A stretch of 47,020 bases of DNA from Paracoccaceae bacterium (GTDB lineage: Bacteria > Pseudomonadota > Alphaproteobacteria > Rhodobacterales > Rhodobacteraceae): the NCBI GenBank assembly GCA_024226455.1, contig JAAELR010000030.1:1-47020 (forward strand), in the 5' to 3' direction. How positions within the stretch are numbered: position 1 is the first letter of the stretch; each line of letters opens with the position of its first letter. Made by a program: the position numbers and the translations under genes. Of this stretch, positions 16,882 through 24,876 are shown one piece after another. The notes under the pieces were generated by a model, which saw only the letters and a program-made list of their open reading frames with translations, did not search any database and was not told the DNA's origin.

Positions 16882-17790
16882 TCACATCTGGCGTGAGATA
16901 ACGAAGCGCGCCGCCTGCCGCAAGGTTTCTGCCCGGTCGCCGTAGGGTTCCAGGCTGTCGCAGGCCTGTGACACCAGATCTTCGGCGCGGCGCTTCGCCC
17001 CCCCCAGCCCCAGCAGCGACACAAAGGTAGCCTTGCCGCGCCCGGCATCCTTGCCCACCGCCTTGCCCATGGTCCGGGCATCGCCCTCGACATCAAGGAT
17101 ATCGTCGGCAATCTGAAAGGCCAGGCCCAGCGCATCGCCGTATTTCTGCAAGTGGAGGTGGTCCTCCCCGGCCATGATCGCACCCGCGGTGGCCGACCAT
17201 GTGATCAACGCTCCGGTCTTGCCGGCCTGAAGCCGGGTGATCTGGTCCAGCGTCAGTGGCGCCTCGGCGGTCTCGGCGGCGATGTCCATCGCCTGCCCGC
17301 CGACCATCCCCCGCACCCCGGCGGCATCGGCCAGTCGCCGGATCAGGGCCAGACAATGCGCTGGCGGACACTGCGTCTCGGCCAGCAACAGAAAGGCAAG
17401 ACTTTGCAACGCATCGCCGGCCAGAACCGCCGTGGCCTCATCCCATTTGCGATGCACGGTGGGCTTGCCGCGCCGCAAGTCGTCGTTGTCCATGCAAGGC
17501 AGATCGTCATGCACCAGACTATAGGCATGCAGCGCCTCGATCGCCGCCGCCGCGGGGGCGGCCCGACCGCGTTCTACCCCATGCAGCAGCGCGCCCTCGA
17601 TCACCAGAAAGCCACGCAGCGCCTTGCCGCCATCCACGCCATAGCCCATCGCACCCGCCACCGGGTCGGCAAGCCCCGTCAGCGCAAGATGCAGCCTGCC
17701 CATCGCCAGTTCGCGGGCGTGCGCCAGGGCTTGCGCAAAAGGCAGCGGCTGGCGATCTTCGGTTTGCGTCGCTCCAAACCGGCCCGGCAC
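16882..17790 (-). CDS. ispA: Polyprenyl synthetase (geranyl/farnesyl diphosphate synthase)
   Basis: 302 aa from GTG 17790, which directly abuts the xseB TAA; GAAGG within the end of xseB is the likely ribosome-binding site. It elongates DMAPP with IPP to C10/C15 diphosphates. The first Asp-rich motif is DDLPCMDND with the RRGKP that follows, and the second is DDILD. The lipid-binding KALRG and GQAMDI motifs are present. Length and the two residues inserted in the first motif (DDxxxxD) fit bacterial FPP/GPP synthases. It is translationally coupled to xseB and followed by dxs. Confidence 0.95.
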   Translation of the reverse strand: MPGRFGATQTEDRQPLPFAQALAHARELAMGRLHLALTGLADPVAGAMGYGVDGGKALRGFLVIEGALLHGVERGRAAPAAAAIEALHAYSLVHDDLPCMDNDDLRRGKPTVHRKWDEATAVLAGDALQSLAFLLLAETQCPPAHCLALIRRLADAAGVRGMVGGQAMDIAAETAEAPLTLDQITRLQAGKTGALITWSATAGAIMAGEDHLHLQKYGDALGLAFQIADDILDVEGDARTMGKAVGKDAGRGKATFVSLLGLGGAKRRAEDLVSQACDSLEPYGDRAETLRQAARFVISRQM

Positions 17791-18033
17791 TTACATACCT
17801 TCGACCGGCGTCGTCCCGGTCGGGTTGCCCTGTTCGTCCAGGGTGATCGCCGCCACCTTCTCTTCGGCTTCCTTCAGCTTTTCCTCGCAGCGCTTTTTCA
17901 GCGCCGCGCCGCGCTCATAGAGCGTGATGGATTTCTCCAGCTCCACATCTCCCGATTCGAGCTGCCCGACGATCGCCTCCAGCGCGGCCATCGCCTCTTC
18001 GAAACTCATCTCGCCGACCGGTTTGTCGCTCAT
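17791..18033 (-). CDS. xseB: Exodeoxyribonuclease VII small subunit
   Basis: 80 aa, the usual size. XseB pairs with XseA to degrade single-stranded DNA to oligonucleotides. The signature FEEAMAALEAIVGQLESGD and LEKSITLYERGAALKKRCEE (two-helix coiled coil) are unmistakable. The start overlaps the stop of the deacetylase gene (ATGA at 18030-18033), and the stop abuts the ispA start. xseB beside ispA and dxs is a very widespread bacterial arrangement. Confidence 0.96.
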   Translation of the reverse strand: MSDKPVGEMSFEEAMAALEAIVGQLESGDVELEKSITLYERGAALKKRCEEKLKEAEEKVAAITLDEQGNPTGTTPVEGM

Positions 18034-18962
18034 GATGCCTCCATCAGCACGTTCACATGCGCCGCCACCGACGCCGCCAGCGCGTCCAGATCATAGCCGC
18101 CCTCCAAAGTCGAGACCACTCGCGCCCGGCAGACCCGGTCCGCCACCTCGCAGATGGCCCTGGTGACCCAGGCGAAATCCTCTGTCGACCAGTTCAGATT
18201 GGCCAGCGGATCGTCGGCATGGGCGTCGAACCCGGCGGAAATCACGATAAGGTCAGGCCGGAAGTCCTCGACCGCGGGCAGGATCACTTCGCCCCAGGCG
18301 CGGCGCATCCCGGCTCCGCCGGTCATCGGCTCCAGCGGAACGTTCAGCGCATTGCCAAACGCCCCGGTTTCAGCGGCGGAACCGCTGCCGGGATAAAGCG
18401 GCATCTGGTGGCTGGAACAAAAAAGGGCGCGCTCCTCGCCCGACAGCAGATCCTGGGTGCCGTTGCCGTGATGCACGTCGAAATCCACCACCGCGACCCG
18501 GGCCAGCCCATGAAAGTCCAGCGCGCGTTTTGCCGCGATGGCGGCATTGCCGAACAGGCAGAACCCCATCGCCGTCGCAGTCTCGGCATGATGCCCCGGC
18601 GGGCGCATGGCGACAAAAGCGTTGCCCGCCTCACCGCTCAGCACCGCGTCCACCGCCGCCGTGCAGCCCCCCACGGCGCGGGTCGCGGCCTCCCACGATC
18701 CGGGCGAGGCATGGGTATCGGGGTCCAGCGCGCTGCTGCCGGTCTCGGGCACCGCCGCCTCGATCCGGTCTACATAGGTGGCAGGATGACAGCGCAGGAT
18801 CTCCTGGCGGGCACAGACAGGCGCCTCGCGCCGGTCGAGCCCTGCAAATTCCGGCGCCTCCAGCGCACGCATGACGGTTTCAAGGCGCGCCACCCGTTCG
18901 GGATGGCCCGGCGGGTTGACATGGTGCAAGCTGGCGGGGTGTGTGAAAAGGGCTGTGGCCAT
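18030..18962 (-). CDS. Histone deacetylase-family (acetoin utilisation-type) amidohydrolase
   Basis: 310 aa from ATG 18962; a TTG 12 codons upstream is possible, and neither has a strong ribosome-binding site. The fold is arginase/deacetylase. Active-site His124/His125 (RPPGHHAE), Zn ligands Asp162/His164 (DFDVHHGNG) and Asp246 (SAGFDAHADDP), and the GGYDL tyrosine loop are all present, so it should be catalytic. Bacterial members deacetylate polyamines, acetyl-lysine or small amides; the substrate is not evident. It leads the xseB-ispA-dxs operon with an ATGA overlap. Confidence 0.92.
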   Translation of the reverse strand: MATALFTHPASLHHVNPPGHPERVARLETVMRALEAPEFAGLDRREAPVCARQEILRCHPATYVDRIEAAVPETGSSALDPDTHASPGSWEAATRAVGGCTAAVDAVLSGEAGNAFVAMRPPGHHAETATAMGFCLFGNAAIAAKRALDFHGLARVAVVDFDVHHGNGTQDLLSGEERALFCSSHQMPLYPGSGSAAETGAFGNALNVPLEPMTGGAGMRRAWGEVILPAVEDFRPDLIVISAGFDAHADDPLANLNWSTEDFAWVTRAICEVADRVCRARVVSTLEGGYDLDALAASVAAHVNVLMEAS

Positions 18963-19106
18963 GAAAGGCAACGAACCGGATTTCCCGCCGCATGACAACC
19001 GTCCACGGCAAGGTTTTCTTCACCGGCCCCAGCTGCGACAGCAGATAACCCAAAAAGCCGCCGACCTCTTTCGGGCCGCTCCTTTTGCCCCTTCTTCTCT
19101 TTGGCA

Positions 19107-19140
19107 AATACCTCGGGGGGCTTGGGGGGCTGGCCCCCCA
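19107..19140. terminator. G/C-run hairpin of a Rhodobacteraceae-type intergenic repeat, after petR
   Basis: AAATACCTCGGGGGG is followed by GGGGGGCTGGCCCCCC (19124-19139), an inverted repeat. I recall this AAATACC-plus-G-run string as a frequent intergenic element in Rhodobacteraceae. It lies between the petR stop and the deacetylase start on the same strand and probably terminates petPR. Confidence 0.5.
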
Positions 19141-19167
19141 ACACCGCGCCGAAGCCGGCGCAAATCC

Positions 19168-19872
19168 TCAGTCCGGCGCCAGCATATACCCCGCCCCGCG
19201 CACCGTCTGCAGATAGCGCGGCTGTTTGGGGTCCTGCTCGATCTTGCGCCGCAACCGCGTGATCTGCACGTCCACAGCCCGTTCCTGCGCCTGACCCCTG
19301 TCCCGGCCCAGATCCTCGACCAGCTTGGCCCGGCTCAACGGCTCCGCGGGGTAGGTTGAAAAGATCTTCATCAGTTGCGATTCCGTCGCCGTCAGCCGCA
19401 CCAGTTCATTGCCCCGCCACATCTCGCCGCGTTCCACATCGTAACGGATCGGTCCCAGCGACAGGAATTTCGGCTTTGCGATCGCCGCATCCGCCACCGG
19501 TACCCGGCGCAGGATGGCGTTGATGCGCAGCAACAGTTCCTTGGGCTCGAAGGGTTTCGCCAGAAAATCGTCGGCCCCCGCCTCCAGCCCGGCAATCCGG
19601 TCTTCGGTCTCGGCCCTTGCGGTCAGCAGCAGGATCGGGGTGGTCAACGCCTCGGCCCGCAGGGCGCGTGTCAGACTGATCCCGTCCTCGCCGGGCATCA
19701 TCACATCGAGCACGATCAGGTCGAACTCCAGCCCCGACAGCACACGGCGCGCATGCGCCGCATCGCGGGCCGCCGTCACCCAGAACCCGCCCCGTATCAG
19801 GAATTTCTGCAACAGCCCGCGGATACGCTCGTCATCGTCGACGATCAGCAGATGGGCGTCGGCCCGGGTCAT
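19168..19872 (-). CDS. petR: OmpR/PhoB-type response regulator, PetR-like
   Basis: 234 aa. The receiver domain (1-120) has acidic DDD (residues 12-14), phospho-acceptor Asp56 (VLDVMMPGEDG), the conserved Thr of LLLTARAE and Lys106 (KPFEPKEL). The winged-helix DNA-binding domain (~135-230) contains LTATESQLMKIF, VDVQITRLRRKIE and VRGAGYML. The pairing with a MarR gene directly upstream matches petP-petR of Rhodobacter capsulatus, where petR is needed for growth and lies near the cytochrome bc1 genes. No petABC is in this window. No cognate histidine kinase is adjacent. Confidence 0.88.
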   Translation of the reverse strand: MTRADAHLLIVDDDERIRGLLQKFLIRGGFWVTAARDAAHARRVLSGLEFDLIVLDVMMPGEDGISLTRALRAEALTTPILLLTARAETEDRIAGLEAGADDFLAKPFEPKELLLRINAILRRVPVADAAIAKPKFLSLGPIRYDVERGEMWRGNELVRLTATESQLMKIFSTYPAEPLSRAKLVEDLGRDRGQAQERAVDVQITRLRRKIEQDPKQPRYLQTVRGAGYMLAPD

Positions 19873-20378
19873 GCGCCAGCCTCCCGGACCGCCCCGAAAT
19901 GCCGCTGCATGTCAGGGTCCATCATCGCCTCCAGCACCATGCGAAACCCGGCCACCGCCTCTGGCCCCGCCACCCGATAGGCCGCCCGCATCCGCGCCCT
20001 CTGCGCGTTGGACAATGCCGTCTCCAGCGTCACGCCGGTCCCGGTGAGGTAAAGGTGCCGCTCTCGCTTGTCACGCTTGCCGACCCGGCTTTCCACCAGC
20101 CCCTCGTCGATCAGCGCCCGAAGCACCCGGTTCAGCGACTGCTTGGTGACGCCGAGGATACCCAGCAGGTTGTTGACCGTCGTTCCGGGGCTGCGGTTGA
20201 TGAAATGGATCGCCCGGTGATGCGCCCGGCCATAGCCCTTTTCCGCCAGGATCCGGTCGGGATCGGCGGTGAAACCGCGATAGGCAAAGAACATCGCCTC
20301 GATGCCCTTGCGCAATTGCTCGTCGGTCAGAAACAGCAGACTCTCGCCACCCGGACTTCCAGATCCACCTTCTGCCAT
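19869..20378 (-). CDS. petP: MarR-family transcriptional regulator, PetP-like
   Basis: 169 aa from ATG 20378; the frame is open to 20546, but the added part crosses the promoter region. The winged helix is clear: NNLLGILGVTKQSLNRVLRAL (recognition helix) and ESRVGKRDKRERHLYLT (wing). Its stop overlaps the petR start (ATGA at 19869-19872), so the two are co-translated. It is divergent from ilvE, sharing a 173-nt promoter region with TGTCA/TGACA and GCGCAAnATT repeats that are natural candidates for its own operator. The gene name is by analogy to R. capsulatus. Confidence 0.85.
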   Translation of the reverse strand: MAEGGSGSPGGESLLFLTDEQLRKGIEAMFFAYRGFTADPDRILAEKGYGRAHHRAIHFINRSPGTTVNNLLGILGVTKQSLNRVLRALIDEGLVESRVGKRDKRERHLYLTGTGVTLETALSNAQRARMRAAYRVAGPEAVAGFRMVLEAMMDPDMQRHFGAVREAGA

Positions 20379-20413
20379 GACCACCCCCAATTGCACCAGA
20401 TGCCCCGAGTTTA

Positions 20414-20430
20414 TGTCAGCCTTGTTGACA
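20414..20430. promoter_or_regulatory. TGTCA-N7-TGACA inverted repeat, candidate MarR-type operator
   Basis: TGTCA (20414-20418) and TGACA (20426-20430) form an inverted repeat in the petP/ilvE divergent region. The right half overlaps a TTGACA -35-like hexamer (20425-20430), so binding would block it. That PetP binds here is inference. Confidence 0.4.
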
Positions 20431-20453
20431 TTCCAAGCCTCAACTGATAGCGA
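20425..20453 (+). promoter_or_regulatory. Candidate promoter toward ilvE
   Basis: TTGACA at 20425-20430, a 17-nt spacer, and a weak TAGCGA at 20448-20453, about 100 nt before the ilvE start. Confidence 0.35.
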
Positions 20454-20465
20454 TTCTTCGATTTC

Positions 20466-20507
20466 GCGCAATATTATGACCGATCCGGCCCTAAGTTGCG
20501 CAACATT
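20466..20507. repeat. Direct repeat GCGCAAnATT, two copies 32 nt apart
   Basis: GCGCAATATT (20466-20475) and GCGCAACATT (20498-20507) lie on the same face of the helix, about three turns apart, in the petP/ilvE divergent region. The second copy includes the palindrome TTGCGCAA. Possible regulator sites. Confidence 0.4.
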
Positions 20508-20551
20508 CGAAAACCGGGGCGCATTGCCCCGCCCAGACAAGGACAAGACCC

Positions 20552-21421
20552 ATGGGCGCAGGATACGGTGATCGCGACGGTTCGATTTGGCTCGACGGGC
20601 AATTGGTGCCCTGGCGTGACGCCAATGTGCATATCCTGACCCACGCCATGCACTATGCGTCTTCGGTCTTCGAAGGAGAGCGCGCCTATGGCGGCAAGAT
20701 CTTCAAAAGCCGAGAGCATTCCGAGCGGCTGATCTTCTCTGGCAATGAAATCGACATGCCGATCCCCTACACCGTCGACGAGATCGAGGCGGCGAAATAT
20801 CAGGTGCTGAAGACCAGCGGTCTCGACGATGCCTATGTCCGCGCCGTCGCCTGGCGCGGCGCCGGAGAGGACATGGGTGTAGCGTCTGCCAGAAACCCGG
20901 TCCGCATGGCCATCGCGGCCTGGGAATGGGGCGCCTATTACGGTGACGCCAAGATGAAGGGCGCCAGGCTGGATATCTCCAGATGGAAACGCCCCAGCCC
21001 CGAAACCATTCCCTGCTTTGCCAAGGCCGCCGGTCTTTACATGATCTGCACCATGTCCAAGCACGCGGCAGAGGCAAAGGGCTGTTCCGACGCGATGATG
21101 TTCGACTATCGCGGCTATGTGGCCGAAGCCACCGGCGCCAATATCTTCTTTGTCCAGAATGGCGAGGTGCACACGCCCAAGCCCGACTGCTTTTTGAACG
21201 GGCTGACCCGCCAGACGGTGATCTGCATGCTGAAAGACCGCCAGATCAAGGTGCACGAACGCCATATCGAACCCGGCGAGCTGGAGGATTTCCAGCAATG
21301 CTGGCTGACCGGCACCGCCGCCGAGGTCACTCCGGTGGGTCAGATCGGCGACTACAATTTCGAGGTCGGCGCCCTGACGCGCGATATTGCCGAAGGCTAC
21401 GAGGTGCTGGTGCGGCAGTAA
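20552..21421 (+). CDS. ilvE: Branched-chain amino acid aminotransferase
   Basis: 289 aa. It transfers the amino group between glutamate and the keto acids of Leu, Ile and Val (PLP, fold type IV, cytosol). The PLP lysine is Lys158 in PCFAKAAGLYM. HAMHYASSVFEGERAY, GYVAEATGANIFFV and GTAAEVTPVG are family motifs. The length is at the short end but normal. It is divergent from petP and otherwise alone; leuC, leuD and leuB lie about 16-23 kb away in the same window. Confidence 0.94.
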   Translation: MGAGYGDRDGSIWLDGQLVPWRDANVHILTHAMHYASSVFEGERAYGGKIFKSREHSERLIFSGNEIDMPIPYTVDEIEAAKYQVLKTSGLDDAYVRAVAWRGAGEDMGVASARNPVRMAIAAWEWGAYYGDAKMKGARLDISRWKRPSPETIPCFAKAAGLYMICTMSKHAAEAKGCSDAMMFDYRGYVAEATGANIFFVQNGEVHTPKPDCFLNGLTRQTVICMLKDRQIKVHERHIEPGELEDFQQCWLTGTAAEVTPVGQIGDYNFEVGALTRDIAEGYEVLVRQ

Positions 21422-21575
21422 GGCACTTTGCGATAGACTTGAGGCACCGAGGATCACCGAACGCGTTGAAATCCCTGATTTCAGGCAGCGTTTGCTGATT
21501 CAGGTGTTTTGCGAAGTGTTATGACCCTGAAGTTTCCCCATCACGCGGAAATCCCCGGTGATCGCCCGAGGCCTT

Positions 21576-22385
21576 TCATCGGGCCAGACCAGAGGCGATG
21601 AACTCGAAGGATCCGGCCAGCGCTGCGGCCGGATCGGTCAGGGCGTGAACCGCCGGGGCGAAGGGCTCGAATGAACAGAGCCCCTGGTAGCCCGCGCGCT
21701 GCAACTCGTCGATCTGCGCGATATTGCCCAGCCGGTCCTGCGCGTCGACCAGTACCCGGTGCTCGTCGCGCATCTCGTGCAGGGCCAGCGCCCGGTCGGT
21801 GACGCCAGAGATATGGACGATGCCCGTATGCCCGGCAAAGACCGGGCCGCCACCGGCCAGGCTGTGGTGGAACGTGTCATGCACCAGTTTGAAACAGCCC
21901 GCCGCACCCAGCGCCTCGATCGCCTCGACGGTCTCTGCCTTGCTGCGCAGCGAACAGATCTCGAACCCCAGCGGCTCAACCAGCCCGGTCAGACGATGCT
22001 GCTGCAGCATCGGTTTCAACTCGCGCAGCGCGACCCGAAGATTGGCCTGCCGTTCTCCATTGCCGCAGCCCAAGCCGTCATTGCGCGGAATAAGGCTCAC
22101 CGCTCCGGCGCCGCAGGCCGCCGCGATCCGCATCAGCGCCTCGGCCTCATGGCGTCTGGCATCGGACCAGTCGTTGAAACATTTCACCTCGGCCAGCGCC
22201 AGAATCCGCAAGTCGCGCGCGCTGGCGGCGGCTTTGACTTTTTCGGGGTCGTCGCCGTCAAACAGCGGTCCGTTCAGGTCGTCTCGAAACTCGACCCCGG
22301 CGCAGCCCAGTTGCCGGGCAAGATCGAGAAAGGCATCCCAGCGCAGGCCTGGCACGGCCATATGGTTCAACGCTCTTGGCAGCAT
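21576..22385 (-). CDS. TIM-barrel sugar isomerase/epimerase, IolI-like
   Basis: 269 aa. It opens with ALNHMAVPGLRWDAFLDLA and GVEFRDDLNGP, typical of the IolI (2-keto-myo-inositol isomerase) branch of the xylose-isomerase-like fold. Metal/catalytic residues expected at strand ends are visible: VEPLGFE (Glu), HDTFHH (Asp/His) and CSFEPFAP (Glu). The ATG at 22385 fits the family N-terminus, though the ribosome-binding site is weak. It closes the minus-strand sugar/cyclitol group and is preceded by the 11-nt-periodic TCCGAC array. The substrate (an inosose or similar) is inferred from neighbours. Confidence 0.82.
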   Translation of the reverse strand: MLPRALNHMAVPGLRWDAFLDLARQLGCAGVEFRDDLNGPLFDGDDPEKVKAAASARDLRILALAEVKCFNDWSDARRHEAEALMRIAAACGAGAVSLIPRNDGLGCGNGERQANLRVALRELKPMLQQHRLTGLVEPLGFEICSLRSKAETVEAIEALGAAGCFKLVHDTFHHSLAGGGPVFAGHTGIVHISGVTDRALALHEMRDEHRVLVDAQDRLGNIAQIDELQRAGYQGLCSFEPFAPAVHALTDPAAALAGSFEFIASGLAR

Positions 22386-22420
22386 GATCCCGCAATGTCC
22401 CTTACTTGCTCAGAGGCCCC

Positions 22421-22466
22421 ACAGGGGTCCGACCAAAATCCGACGAAAGTCCGACAGAATTCCGAC
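22421..22466. repeat. 11-nt-periodic hexamer array, copy 1 (ACAGGGG + 4x TCCGAC)
   Basis: ACAGGGG at 22421-22427 is followed by TCCGAC at 22428, 22439, 22450 and 22461: four exact copies with five-base spacers (caaaa, gaaag, agaat), period 11. It lies in the 205-nt gap upstream of the IolI-like gene and downstream of the LacI-type gene. The same array occurs at 39208-39253. See findings. Confidence 0.85.
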
Positions 22467-22590
22467 ATCCGGTTACCGGTTGCACCCGGTAATATCGTGC
22501 GGAACCCACGCGATTTCGTCAATAGACTGTCAACCAATTGCTCGCGGCCATGACGGAACCCGGGCCTCGCAATGACGTATTCCCATCATG

Positions 22591-23622
22591 CTACACCGAT
22601 TCGGGAACATAGATCACCGGGTCCAGGAACAACTGGCTGGGCACATTGCCGCCCGGCCCCAGTACGGTGGTGCGGATCAACTCCGTCAGGTCGGTGCAAA
22701 GCTGCCGCAGGGGTGTTGCGATCACCATGGTCAGAAAGCCGTCGCTCAGCGCACTGCGCGACAGGGGCGTCAGTTCGTTGACCACCAGCGCCACCTGACC
22801 GGGCTGGCGCACCTCGCGCAGCGCCTGGATCGCGCCCTCCATGCCGCCGCCGGCAAGGTAAAGCCCGACCACGTCCGGATACCGCGCCAGAAGGTTCAGC
22901 GTCGCCTCGTAGGTCAACTGCCGCGTCTCAAGGTTCACCAGCGTGTCCAGCACACGAAATTGCGGCCTCGTCTCGCGAAAAAAACTTCGCAGCCCGGTCT
23001 CGCGCAGTTCATGCCCGTGCCAGCGGTGGCCACCGACAAAGATTGCGATCTTGCCGGGTTTGCGGGCCGCCGTGGCCAGCATCCAGGCGGCAATTCTGCC
23101 TATTTTCAGGTTGTTGAGGCCTACATAGCTCAACCTTTCGCCCTCAGCGAAGTCGTTGAACAAGGCAAGGGCAGGGGTGCCGGCGGTCTTCAGTTCGATA
23201 ACGGCCTCGGTGATCCTTGGGTGGTTCACCGCCACGGCGGCAACCGCGTCTACCCGGCGGCCGAGGCCCAGCATCAGGTCCGCAACCTCGGCTGGCGACT
23301 GCGAGGCCGCGAATTCGATCACTGCCCTGCCACGGATCCCGGGAACGGTGCGGGCCGCACGCTCTGCCTCGGCGGCCAGGGTCTGATAGAAGGCCTGTTT
23401 TTCCTTTTGCAGCACGTATCCAATGCGCAGTTCGGGCAGATCGGCGCGCAGGCGCTGCTCGATCAGGTTGCTGGCGTGATAGCCGATCCGGTGCGCCGCC
23501 TCGCTGACCTTGCGGGCGGTTTCCTTGCGCACCTTCAGCCGGTCATTCAGAACCCGGTCAACCGTGGCAATGCTGACGCCCGCCTCGTCGGCGACGTCCT
23601 GTATGGTAGGCCGCCGGGCCAC
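22591..23622 (-). CDS. LacI-family transcriptional regulator
   Basis: 343 aa. The N-terminal helix-turn-helix PTIQDVADEAGVSIATVDRVLN plus hinge helix is canonical, followed by a periplasmic-binding-protein-like ligand domain (IGYVLQKEKQAFYQTLAAEA, VGLNNLKIGRIAAWML, VGLYLAGGGMEG). It resembles the sugar/cyclitol sensors that start VADEAGVSIATVDRVLN. It lies within a same-strand group of two dehydrogenases and two TIM-barrel isomerases and probably represses it in the absence of substrate. A 16-nt palindrome 43 nt upstream may be its own operator. Confidence 0.92.
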   Translation of the reverse strand: MARRPTIQDVADEAGVSIATVDRVLNDRLKVRKETARKVSEAAHRIGYHASNLIEQRLRADLPELRIGYVLQKEKQAFYQTLAAEAERAARTVPGIRGRAVIEFAASQSPAEVADLMLGLGRRVDAVAAVAVNHPRITEAVIELKTAGTPALALFNDFAEGERLSYVGLNNLKIGRIAAWMLATAARKPGKIAIFVGGHRWHGHELRETGLRSFFRETRPQFRVLDTLVNLETRQLTYEATLNLLARYPDVVGLYLAGGGMEGAIQALREVRQPGQVALVVNELTPLSRSALSDGFLTMVIATPLRQLCTDLTELIRTTVLGPGGNVPSQLFLDPVIYVPESV

Positions 23623-23664
23623 GCGCGAACCTTTCTGATGGAATCATGTCAATGCAAGCATCAT

Positions 23665-23680
23665 TCTTGATAGTTCAAGA
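23665..23680. promoter_or_regulatory. Palindrome TCTTGATAGTTCAAGA, candidate LacI-type operator
   Basis: Perfect 6-bp arms (TCTTGA/TCAAGA) around a 4-nt centre, in the 96-nt gap upstream of the LacI-family gene. I did not find a second copy upstream of the first dehydrogenase gene, so autoregulation is the simplest reading. Confidence 0.45.
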
Positions 23681-23718
23681 CGTGAATGCAATCCAAATCC
23701 CGAACCCAAAGCCACCCG

Positions 23719-24855
23719 TCAGCGAAACATCCCCGGCCGAGCCTCCACCCAAGCCCCGCCCTTACCTGCCGATTCGACCGCTGCGTAAACGGCAGCCATG
23801 GAGCGGGCGCCGTCCGCCGGGGTGGGCAACCCGTCGCGCACCTCGCCCCGGATCGCCGCGGCCAGGTCGACATAGATATTGGCGACCGCCAGCGGAAAGC
23901 CCTCCGGGTGGGCGATCGCCACCCGGCTCATGCGTTGGGCATCCTCGGACAGCCCGGCCTCGCCCTTTTCGATGATCTGGGTGCGCCCGCCCAGGGGCGT
24001 GTAGATCAGCTGGTTCGGCTGCTCTGACGCCCAGCGCAATCCGCCGGTTTCGCCAAAGATCTGGATGTCGAACCCATGCTGCCGGCCGATTGCCACCGAC
24101 GAGGTCCAGAGCCGTCCCACGGTGCCGCCGCACATGCGGAAATTGACCATCGCGTCGTCCTCCAGCTCGCGGCTGGGAATGGTCGATGCGAAATCGGCAG
24201 ACAGCTTTTCGACCTGGTCATCGCAGATGAAGCTGGCCATGTGCAGCGCGTGAATGCCGCAATCGGCGAACTGGCCGGAAACCCCTGCCATTTCAGGGTC
24301 ATAGCGCCAGCGCACCCGGGGATTGTCGGCGTCGGTAGCGTCGCCATGATGGCCGTGGCTGAAGCTTGTAACGACCAGCCGGACCTTGCCGATCTCTCCC
24401 GCGCACACCATGGCACGGGCTTGCCGCACCATCGGGTAGGCGGAATAACAGTAGTTCACCGCGCAGACCTTGCCGGTGGCCTCGGCCAGCCGCACGATAT
24501 CTTCGCCCTCTTGGACGGTCATGGTCATTGGCTTTTCACACAGCACGTTGAACCCGGCCTGAAGAAATGCCCGGGTAATCTCGAAATGCGTGGCGTTCGG
24601 AGTGGCGACGGTGACCAGGTCGACCCGGTCGTCACGGTCCTTTTCTCCGGCCAGCATCTCTTGCCAGTCACCATAGGCCCGGTCAGCGGCAACCCCCAGG
24701 CGTTGTGCATAGTCGCGGCCCACCTCGGGCCGGTGATCCAGCGCCCCGGCTGCGAGTTCGAACAGCCCGTCCGCCTGGGCGCCCATGCGATGCGCCGGTC
24801 CGATCTGGCTGCCCTCGCCGCCACCGATCATGCCCCATTTCAATTTGCTCATCAT
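23719..24855 (-). CDS. Gfo/Idh/MocA-family NAD(P)-dependent oxidoreductase
   Basis: 378 aa. The N-terminal Rossmann fold has GMIGGGEGSQIGPAHRMG, and the family catalytic motif is CEKPMTMT (EKP). The C-terminal alpha/beta domain contains GVSGQFADCGIHALHMA (Asp/His pair of the active site). Such enzymes oxidise cyclitols or sugars to keto forms. It starts ATGATG; either codon may be used. It sits 21 nt after the IolE-like gene and 96 nt before the LacI-type gene. It differs from the second family member in the group, so the two may act on successive or epimeric substrates. Confidence 0.9.
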   Translation of the reverse strand: MMSKLKWGMIGGGEGSQIGPAHRMGAQADGLFELAAGALDHRPEVGRDYAQRLGVAADRAYGDWQEMLAGEKDRDDRVDLVTVATPNATHFEITRAFLQAGFNVLCEKPMTMTVQEGEDIVRLAEATGKVCAVNYCYSAYPMVRQARAMVCAGEIGKVRLVVTSFSHGHHGDATDADNPRVRWRYDPEMAGVSGQFADCGIHALHMASFICDDQVEKLSADFASTIPSRELEDDAMVNFRMCGGTVGRLWTSSVAIGRQHGFDIQIFGETGGLRWASEQPNQLIYTPLGGRTQIIEKGEAGLSEDAQRMSRVAIAHPEGFPLAVANIYVDLAAAIRGEVRDGLPTPADGARSMAAVYAAVESAGKGGAWVEARPGMFR

Positions 24856-24876
24856 ATCGGTTCCGTTCGCCTGCGT

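Noticed and set aside
14983-16896. 637-codon plus-strand open frame
   Set aside because: Antisense to dxs, which has full family motifs; the shadow frame has none.
22421-22466. Phased hexamers as a CRISPR array or plasmid-type iterons
   Set aside because: The repeats are only 6 nt with 5-nt spacers and no cas genes; replication iterons are longer and accompany a rep gene, which is absent.
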